Shown: one piece after another, positions 1-6,418 of the stretch
How the letters are laid out: every line of letters begins with the position of its first letter
How positions within the stretch are numbered: the stretch's first letter is position 1
Origin: Bacteriovoracaceae bacterium UBA1018
Lineage (GTDB): Bacteria > Bdellovibrionota > UBA1018
NCBI GenBank assembly: GCA_002291495.1
Contig: DBAE01000224.1
Location: forward strand, 1 to 6,418
Length of the DNA: 6,418 nucleotides
Direction: 5' to 3'
Translations under genes and position numbers: made by a program
The notes under the pieces: generated by a model
Databases searched by the model: none
What the model saw: the letters and a program-made list of their open reading frames with translations, nothing else
What the model was told of the DNA's origin: nothing

Positions 1-86
1 GGAGGGGGTGGGATTCGAACCCACGGTCCGCTTGCACGGACTCCGGTTTTCAAGACCGGTGCGATCGACCACTCCGCCACCTCTCC
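1..86 (-). tRNA. tRNA-Ser, anticodon UGA
   Basis: Read on the minus strand, this folds as a complete class II tRNA. It has a 7-nt acceptor strand (GGAGAGG), a D arm closed by GCG/CGC, an anticodon stem CCGGT/ACCGG with loop CTTGAAA, a long variable arm (GTCCG/CGGAC around TGCAAG) and a T arm GTGGG-TTCGAAT-CCCAC. The anticodon TGA lies at 50-52, so it reads UCA and other UCN serine codons. The long variable arm is the main serine identity element and supports the call. Position 1 of the window corresponds to base 72, so the discriminator base and any encoded CCA lie outside. One acceptor pair, A5 (position 82) with C68 (position 5), is a mismatch. The gene lies 97 nt downstream of serS on the same strand. 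Confidence 0.96.
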
Positions 87-107
87 GTAGAAAGTCATTA
101 GTCGAAT

Positions 108-125
108 GCCGGGCCGAGGCCCAGC
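108..125 (-). other. GC-rich hairpin between serS and tRNA-Ser
   Basis: The minus strand reads GCTGGGC-CTCG-GCCCGGC, a 7-bp stem (one T-G pair) closing a 4-nt loop. It is strong in GC, but no run of T follows it on either strand, so it does not meet the usual pattern of an intrinsic terminator. It could be an RNA structure at the serS 3' end, part of the tRNA 5' leader, or the GC-rich discriminator region of a tRNA promoter. Its inverted repeat is visible; its role is unknown. Confidence 0.45.
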
Positions 126-158
126 GGAGTACCTGTTTTCGCCATTTTAAGGGGTGAT

Positions 159-164
159 TGTCAA
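159..164 (-). promoter_or_regulatory. possible -35 element (TTGACA) ahead of tRNA-Ser
   Basis: The minus strand carries a perfect TTGACA hexamer 20 nt after the serS stop and about 72 nt before the tRNA. At the normal 16-18 nt spacing the sequence is only CGAAAA-like, which is a poor -10 element; the AT-rich TAAAAT nearby is too close (9 nt). The match may therefore be chance. If it is real, the tRNA has its own promoter and also receives readthrough from serS. Confidence 0.25.
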
Positions 165-183
165 CCCTAACCTGCGGCTAAGC

Positions 184-1539
<1,356 letters not shown>

Positions 1540-4500
1540 CTATTGATACCGCTGAAATTCGCCTCGATCTGGAGCATCTGGCTCCATTTCTAAGTATTTT
1601 CTAAATGCGGTACGAGCACCTTGTTCGTCACCCATTTCGCGATAGGCCATACCCATGCGTTTGTAGATCAGAGGATTACCTTTGTCGTAATAAAGAGCCG
1701 CATTATAGAGGGCAATAGCGCCTTGGTAGTTTTTGAGTAGGTAGTTTGCCCATGCTGAAAGATGCTTTGGTTCAGCCGAAGTCGGAACGAGTTGCATAGC
1801 TTTATTAAAGTACCCAAGCGCTTCTTGGGCGTTGCCAACTTCGAGTAGCTCTTTGCCCAAATTGATCATGGTAGGAACACTTGCCGTATTATTTTTGAGC
1901 TCTTCTTTAAACTCATCAATAGCCCGTTGGTGATTACCCATAACTGAGTAGAGGGATCCTTTGTAAAAATGGTAGTTCGGATACTTTGGGTAGAGAGCGT
2001 AAATCTTAGCAAGTTCTTCTTCTGCTTTCTCAAATTCAGCTTTCTTTACAAAAACTCGATAGCGCTCAAGATAACCAATCGGATCAGATAGATTTCGATC
2101 CGAGTAATATTTGTAAGCATCAAGCGCTTTGTCGAGAGCCTTTTTGTCGGTGCTCTCACGATTCATATAGATCTGAGCTTGTACTTTCCATGGAAGTGCA
2201 TATTCGGGGTCAGCTTCTTGCGCCTGATTCACGTACTGTTGGGCTAGATCCCATTCACCTTTTTGAATTTGTAATTCTGCAATTGCTGTCAAAAGTTCTG
2301 CGCGCGCTCCACCAATCTTAAGCATCTCGTCTTGTAAAATACGGATACCACCGTCGATGGACTCATATGCTGCGATACATTTTGCAGTTCCAATCAGTGA
2401 CTCGTTATTAAACTGATCAAATCGACGAGCAAGCGCAAAGAAAAATGGAGCGTCCTGATAATTTCGCGTGGCCATTAAACTCTTCGCATAAGCATGATAC
2501 ACATCGGGATCAATGATTTCGCGAGCCATCGCCTTTTTGTAGTACATCTGAGCTTCGATGTGACGTCCCTGCTTTGCGTAAAGATCTCCGGCCGCTTTAT
2601 CAATTGCACTTTGGCTCACGGGTAGTTTTCTGAACTTTTCCATCGCCGCTTGGGCTTCGGACCATTCATAAGTTTGGATCAGTGAATTAATGTACTTCGA
2701 CCAGATCTCAATGTTTTTCGGAGCCTTTTCAGCTGCTTTTTGATAATTCATACGCGCTTTTGGCATATCGTTGAGATAAACAAACATATCTCCTATGCGT
2801 ACAAGAGGCACAGTTGAATCGAGATTGGCTTCGCGCGCTTGGACAAACTTACTCAGAGCGGACTGATATTTGCCCTCTTTAAGTAACTTTTCTCCCTCAC
2901 CCAGTAAGATGTACATTTTAGCTTGTTTCTTTGCACCCAGCACCGAGTCCCCGGATTTAGACTTCAGGGTATAAAGCTCAAGCATGTACTCATGCTTGGA
3001 TTTGTCGAGTCTTACAGCTCGCTCATAAGCACCCAAGGCCACGTCGGGATTTTTAATCAGTTGATAGTAGTTGCCGTAATAGAAATAACTTTGCGCAAGG
3101 TCTTTTGGACTTAGATATTTTGGGTTTCCAACAAGGTCTTCGAGTAGGGGCCCTGCTTCTTTGAGGCGACCCGTCTTGGACATCAACTCAACAAGCTTGA
3201 GGCGAGATTTAGCGTGAGCAGAGCTGAGCTTCAGAGCTTTGCTAAACTCACTTCTCGCTTCTTCGTAATTACCTAATTGTTCAGCGATCTGCCCGCGCAG
3301 GTAAAATATCCGCGGAGTAAATACTTTGTTCTCCTGAATACGCGAAATGTAATTGAGTGCTTCTGCTGGTTTGCCCTGATGATAAAGCGCATAGGAAATG
3401 TATAAGAACATCTCCATACCGATGCTCTTAGCGTACTTTTGGGTATACTCGACGATTTTGTCTACTGCCGCATCGGCTCGATTCACAGTAATCAGAAACT
3501 CGACATTGGCAATAATCGTCTCTGGGAGAGTAGTCCCACCATTTCCGGATAGATCAATCAATCTGGAAATTACAGAGAAGTATTTTTCGTCCTTATTCGA
3601 TGAATCAATGAGATTGATATAAGACGACGCTAACATAGCTAACGCTTTGACATTGGACATGTCATAGCCAGCTGCTTTGAGAAACATCTCCGACGCGTTT
3701 TTGTATCCAACCACATTGTCTAATATGTAGTACTTAATCCCTTGCTGATAAAATTTCTGACTTTGTTGTGGATCTGGCTTTTCTTCATTGATGGCCACCG
3801 GCATTCGTGCGCGAACATTTTCGACCTGCGTAATCGACGGAACTTTTTTGGGTTCATCAAAAATGAAATCATACCCAAGGGTTCCTAATAGCACAGCGAT
3901 AATCGTACCTTTGATCAGCTCTTTTGTGCCAAGACGACTAAAGTCCAGTCGACGAGAGATGGTCTGATTTTGCTTAAGGAGAATCGTCTTTTCTTCTGAG
4001 ATTTTGACTGCACGCTCAGGTTGAGATGTCCGTCTCAGTCCGACTTTTTGTGCGAGATTGAGTACACGATTAGGCAATAACTTTTCTAAGGATGGAACCG
4101 CTAGGATCCCAGATCCTTCCTGATTGTCGGACTCGAGCTCGACTTGTGATTGGTCTGCCTTTATCTTCTTCGTAAATGAGGCAAATACAGTCTTTTCATT
4201 ATCTGGATCAGCCATTTCGAGTCGATCCAAAATAGTCTTTTCATCTTCATCGCTTAGATCTGGATGATTTTCGTTAGCGTTTTCTCCGAGGAGCATCGTC
4301 GAATCATTACTTATATCTGATTTAGTGCCTTGGCCGCCTTCAGACTTGGGTAAGGCCGGATCGAAATTACCCAGTGTGCTTTCGTGTTGAACAGTCGTTG
4401 CTGGAAGCATGATCGTTGCTCCAGGTAACAATTGTGTAGGCCCTAAAGGTATCGTAGGATTTTCGACTTGCTCGTCTGACTCTTTGTTCGAACTTTCAGA

Positions 4501-4725
4501 GTTTGCTTGACCTGTTTTAATTTCAGAAAGTCGCTCTAAAAATAATTCAGAGATTTCAGCGAAGGACAAAATATCTTGCCATTCACCGTCGGGATGAAGG
4601 CGCGCAATTTCAGAACCTGTAAATTGATTTTTAGCGATGAACGCGCGGATTCGGTCTAGGTCCAGTGGACCCAGAATTCTTCCTGAAGAGTGCTTAACTT
4701 TATAGCGCTGTTTATTCTTCGCCAT
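1540..4725 (-). CDS. GYF_2-like / single-pass membrane / TPR-array protein, function unknown
   Basis: This 1061-residue protein has four visible parts. Residues 8-66 resemble a GYF_2-type domain: an aromatic start (Y8), GRILGPLDLDRIRAFI, then a conserved-looking tryptophan in DGEWQDI. Residues about 67-268 are acidic, polar and probably disordered, with repeated Thr-x-x-Leu-like peptides. Residues about 273-289 (GTIIAVLLGTLGYDFIF) form one likely membrane helix, preceded by R258, R259, R264, K268 and K272 and so predicted cytoplasm-in. Residues about 320-1050 hold some 17-19 TPR units; the clearest begin near 470, 543, 604, 638, 706, 808, 915, 949 and 1017. The array would sit in the periplasm and act as a binding scaffold. 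No catalytic motif is seen, and I noticed one cysteine (C783). The layout recalls gliding-motility (Glt/Agl) envelope proteins of Myxococcus that carry GYF or TPR domains, but I cannot assign it. The start ATG lacks a good Shine-Dalgarno. Confidence 0.9.
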   Translation of the reverse strand: MAKNKQRYKVKHSSGRILGPLDLDRIRAFIAKNQFTGSEIARLHPDGEWQDILSFAEISELFLERLSEIKTGQANSESSNKESDEQVENPTIPLGPTQLLPGATIMLPATTVQHESTLGNFDPALPKSEGGQGTKSDISNDSTMLLGENANENHPDLSDEDEKTILDRLEMADPDNEKTVFASFTKKIKADQSQVELESDNQEGSGILAVPSLEKLLPNRVLNLAQKVGLRRTSQPERAVKISEEKTILLKQNQTISRRLDFSRLGTKELIKGTIIAVLLGTLGYDFIFDEPKKVPSITQVENVRARMPVAINEEKPDPQQSQKFYQQGIKYYILDNVVGYKNASEMFLKAAGYDMSNVKALAMLASSYINLIDSSNKDEKYFSVISRLIDLSGNGGTTLPETIIANVEFLITVNRADAAVDKIVEYTQKYAKSIGMEMFLYISYALYHQGKPAEALNYISRIQENKVFTPRIFYLRGQIAEQLGNYEEARSEFSKALKLSSAHAKSRLKLVELMSKTGRLKEAGPLLEDLVGNPKYLSPKDLAQSYFYYGNYYQLIKNPDVALGAYERAVRLDKSKHEYMLELYTLKSKSGDSVLGAKKQAKMYILLGEGEKLLKEGKYQSALSKFVQAREANLDSTVPLVRIGDMFVYLNDMPKARMNYQKAAEKAPKNIEIWSKYINSLIQTYEWSEAQAAMEKFRKLPVSQSAIDKAAGDLYAKQGRHIEAQMYYKKAMAREIIDPDVYHAYAKSLMATRNYQDAPFFFALARRFDQFNNESLIGTAKCIAAYESIDGGIRILQDEMLKIGGARAELLTAIAELQIQKGEWDLAQQYVNQAQEADPEYALPWKVQAQIYMNRESTDKKALDKALDAYKYYSDRNLSDPIGYLERYRVFVKKAEFEKAEEELAKIYALYPKYPNYHFYKGSLYSVMGNHQRAIDEFKEELKNNTASVPTMINLGKELLEVGNAQEALGYFNKAMQLVPTSAEPKHLSAWANYLLKNYQGAIALYNAALYYDKGNPLIYKRMGMAYREMGDEQGARTAFRKYLEMEPDAPDRGEFQRYQ
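1576..3768 (-). repeat. TPR array within the large protein (protein-level repeat)
   Basis: Residues about 320-1050 break into degenerate 34-residue units with the TPR pattern of small or aromatic residues at positions 4, 7, 8, 11, 20, 24, 27 and Pro near 32. Well-formed examples start at residues 470 (TPRIFYLRGQIAEQLGNYEE), 915 (PNYHFYKGSLYSVMGNHQRA) and 1017 (PLIYKRMGMAYREMGDEQGA). The region 375-430 and the stretch around 577-603 fit the pattern poorly and may be spacers. TPR units bind peptides or partner proteins; here they probably face the periplasm. The units differ greatly in sequence, so this is an old array, not a recent duplication. Confidence 0.85.
3859..3915 (-). other. predicted single transmembrane segment of the TPR protein
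   Basis: Codons for residues 271-289 encode a hydrophobic run containing GTIIAVLLGTLGYDFIF. Basic residues cluster on the N-terminal side and DEPKK follows. By the positive-inside rule the first 270 residues are cytoplasmic and the TPR array extracytoplasmic. D286 within the run and the short length lower confidence somewhat; there is no cleavable signal peptide at the N-terminus. Confidence 0.7.
3976..4455 (-). repeat. linker with repeated Thr-x-x-Leu / EKT[IV] peptides
   Basis: In the acidic linker of the TPR protein, similar short peptides recur: TIPL (T91), TQLL (T97), TIML (T104), TMLL (T143), EKTILD (T164), EKTVFA (T179) and EKTILL (T247). Two of them share the DNA word agtcttttcat on the plus strand at 4189-4199 and 4234-4244, 45 nt (15 codons) apart. 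The surroundings are rich in Asp, Glu, Ser and Asn. Recurring threonines with a hydrophobic residue at +3 in a disordered tail are the kind of site that phospho-Thr readers such as FHA domains bind; that role is inference. Confidence 0.5.
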
Positions 4726-4738
4726 CTAGCCAGTTTAC

Positions 4739-4748
4739 CAGTGCACTG
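4739..4748. other. 10-bp palindrome CAGTGCACTG upstream of the TPR gene
   Basis: A perfect 10-bp palindrome lies 13 nt upstream of the TPR protein's start codon in the 64-nt spacer after nuoN. It could be a small operator or part of a weak RNA structure covering the ribosome-binding region, but a palindrome of this size also occurs by chance. The rest of the spacer has no T-run hairpin and no convincing promoter. Confidence 0.2.
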
Positions 4749-4789
4749 TCATTGCCTTGCGCGTCCATGCAACAAAGCAGAGTCACTGA

Positions 4790-6295
4790 TTACAGGCTAG
4801 CCACAGCTTTCTTTGTGACTGCAACAATACGAGATGGAAGTATCCCGATTTGAAGTGTCATGATGACCATCATCGCCACGGCGACCGTCGACCAGACGGA
4901 CACTCTTGATGAAGGCGCACTTCCAACCGGTTCTCGCATGTACATGTAAACCAGAACCCTTAAATAATAGTATACAGAAATTGCGCTACAGAGCACGCTG
5001 ATGATGACTAAAACTATTTCACCTGACTGAATTGCCGAATAAAATAACAAATATTTGGCGGCGAACCCGGCTGTCGGAGGTATTCCGGCCATCGAAAAGA
5101 GAAATACGGCCATTGAGAATGCCAAAAAAGGCTTTCTTCTAGCCAAGCCAGACAGATCTTGAAGGTTTAGACCCGAGTCTCCTCGACCAGAAATCGCAGT
5201 CAAGATGGCAAAAGCTCCCATGTTCATCACGGCATAGGCCACTAGGTACATCACGACCGGTGCGTAACCTTGATCACTGCCGTGGCTAGAGAGCAAACCC
5301 ACCAAAAGATAGCCTGTATGGGCAATCGAGGAGAAAGCTAACATGCGCTTCATATTAGTTTGCGTCAAAGCTACGACGTTACCTACGAGCATGGTGAGAA
5401 CGGCGCATACCCAAAGGATGTCATGGATATTGTTTTGAACGAGGTCTGAGAGTCCTTTTCCATAACCTAAGGAAATGAAAACACGCGTGAAAGCAGCAAA
5501 GGCGGCTGCTTTAAGTCCCGTGGTCATAAAGCCGGTGATCGGTGCCGGGGCTCCTTCATAAACATCGGGCATCCACATATGAAAAGGCACAACTGCCACC
5601 TTAAATAAGAAACCAATTATGACCATCCAAGATCCCAGAGTGAAAATTGGAGTCATCACAGCCGGAGTACTCTGGATCAAAGCGAGGATATCTCGAATGT
5701 TGGTCGACTGAGTGGCGCCATATAGAAGTGCCGAACCGTAAAGTAAGATCGCCGAAGCAGCTGATCCCAAAATAAAGTACTTCATCGCCGCTTCATTGGA
5801 GCGTTTATCGGTACGTCTAAAGCCCACAAGCACGTAGACCGCCAAAGACATAATCTCAAGTGAGATAAAGATTACGATCAGATCGAGAGCCGAAGCCATG
5901 AGCATCATGCCGAGCGCCGAGAACAAAAGAAGCACGTAATACTCCAGATGTTGTAGCTGTTCCTGATCGAGGTATCGAAAAGAAGCCAAAGCAGTGAAAC
6001 CTGCAGACGCTAAAAAGACGATGTTAAATAGATTAGAGTAAGCGTCTGAGACCATCATGTTGTTAAACAACGCCATCGATGGAGCTGAGATCAAGTTAAG
6101 CGAAGTAACCGACCCGATGACTACCGTAAGCAAGGTCAACAAAAATACGGGCCATTTAGGTTGTAGCACTTTCATCACTGAAAGCATGAGAGTGAGTACG
6201 CAGCCGCCGAAAACATAGAAGTAGGGCATTAGTAACGTCACTTGCTCATGAGAGAGCGTGAGGAACTCTGGCCGGATGGTCTGTAGGGTACCCAT
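4790..6295 (-). CDS. nuoN: NADH-quinone oxidoreductase subunit N
   Basis: NuoN is one of three antiporter-like, proton-translocating subunits in the membrane arm of respiratory complex I. The 501-residue product, near the usual 480-500, is hydrophobic throughout and fits about 14 membrane helices. Hallmarks of the Mrp/NuoL-M-N family are present: E147 in SLEIMSLAVYVLVGFRR, K232 in FKVAVVPFHMWMPDVYEGAP (with H239), K262 in TTGLKAAAF, KRMLAFSSIAHTGYLLVG at 316-333, and the later PPTAGFAAKYLLF (K414). The VPFHxWxPDVYEGAP form and the overall length favour NuoN over NuoM or NuoL. The ATG start at 6295 has a good Shine-Dalgarno (AAGGA) 8 nt away. It follows the preceding gene by 14 nt, as expected for the last gene of a nuo operon. 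Confidence 0.97.
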   Translation of the reverse strand: MGTLQTIRPEFLTLSHEQVTLLMPYFYVFGGCVLTLMLSVMKVLQPKWPVFLLTLLTVVIGSVTSLNLISAPSMALFNNMMVSDAYSNLFNIVFLASAGFTALASFRYLDQEQLQHLEYYVLLLFSALGMMLMASALDLIVIFISLEIMSLAVYVLVGFRRTDKRSNEAAMKYFILGSAASAILLYGSALLYGATQSTNIRDILALIQSTPAVMTPIFTLGSWMVIIGFLFKVAVVPFHMWMPDVYEGAPAPITGFMTTGLKAAAFAAFTRVFISLGYGKGLSDLVQNNIHDILWVCAVLTMLVGNVVALTQTNMKRMLAFSSIAHTGYLLVGLLSSHGSDQGYAPVVMYLVAYAVMNMGAFAILTAISGRGDSGLNLQDLSGLARRKPFLAFSMAVFLFSMAGIPPTAGFAAKYLLFYSAIQSGEIVLVIISVLCSAISVYYYLRVLVYMYMREPVGSAPSSRVSVWSTVAVAMMVIMTLQIGILPSRIVAVTKKAVASL

Positions 6296-6303
6296 AGTAT
6301 CTT

Positions 6304-6308
6304 TCCTT
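6304..6308 (-). promoter_or_regulatory. ribosome binding site of nuoN
   Basis: The minus strand has AAGGA followed by 8 nt and then the ATG of nuoN. It overlaps the second of two tandem TAA codons that end the upstream gene, and it is the clearest Shine-Dalgarno in the window. It fixes the nuoN start. Confidence 0.8.
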
Positions 6309-6309
6309 A

Positions 6310-6418
6310 TTATTCTTTGTGCGAAGCTGTTTGAACGTGTGTATCAGGGGCAGACTGGATTGAAGGCTCTTCAGTCTTTTGCGCCACCGCCGTCACCATA
6401 GTTCTTTTCAAGAAGCGC
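6310..6418 (-). CDS. nuoM: C-terminal tail of the gene before nuoN, probably nuoM (partial)
   Basis: One minus-strand frame stays open from the window edge to a TAA at 6310-6312, followed directly by a second TAA; the other two frames are interrupted. It encodes the last 35 residues, RFLKRTMVTAVAQKT followed by a polar tail ending in ASHKE. This piece alone carries no family signature. The call to NuoM, the proton-pumping subunit usually encoded just before nuoN, rests on gene order and the 14-nt spacing. A basic stretch and a soluble tail after the last membrane helix would fit. The 5' part lies outside the window. Confidence 0.65.
   Translation of the reverse strand, partial: RFLKRTMVTAVAQKTEEPSIQSAPDTHVQTASHKE

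Noticed and set aside
2923..3114. 63-codon plus-strand open frame inside the TPR gene
   Set aside because: It is antisense to a clear TPR-coding region and shows no family features.
3398..3622. 74-codon plus-strand open frame inside the TPR gene
   Set aside because: It is antisense to the TPR array, with a composition that follows from the opposite frame.
4739..4789. CAGTG/CACTG pairing after nuoN as a terminator
   Set aside because: The stem is only 5 bp with a loop of over 30 nt and no T-run follows, so an intrinsic terminator is not supported.

Overview
The window reads as ordinary bacterial chromosome with every supported gene on the minus strand. In transcription order, from high to low coordinates, it holds the C-terminal tail of the gene before nuoN (very probably nuoM), complete nuoN, a gene for a 1061-residue membrane-anchored TPR protein, serS, and a tRNA-Ser(UGA). 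The genes are tightly packed: 14 nt, 64 nt, 24 nt and 97 nt separate successive members. I see no convincing intrinsic terminator between the protein genes, so they could share one transcript, with the respiratory complex I genes reading into translation genes.

Organism: the content suggests a Gram-negative bacterium with complex I. The large protein joins a cytoplasmic GYF_2-like domain, an acidic linker, one membrane segment and a long TPR array. That design recalls proteins of Bdellovibrio and Myxococcus relatives (Bdellovibrionota/former Deltaproteobacteria). This placement is inference, made without a database search.

Layout: 1-86 tRNA-Ser(UGA); 87-183 spacer with a GC-rich hairpin and a TTGACA hexamer; 184-1515 serS; 1540-4725 TPR protein; 4726-4789 spacer with a small palindrome; 4790-6295 nuoN; 6310-6418 tail of the upstream gene. 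No stretch longer than 300 bases lacks a gene. I found no mobile element, CRISPR array, phage gene or rRNA.

How the genes relate: nuoN (with nuoM) builds the proton-pumping membrane arm of NADH:quinone oxidoreductase. SerRS charges the tRNA encoded just downstream of it. The TPR protein is the only gene without a clear role. It looks like a scaffold linking cytoplasm and periplasm, and it is the most interesting item here, mainly because of a series of Thr-x-x-Leu-like peptides in its cytoplasmic linker. I did not find evidence for a wholly new multi-gene system.
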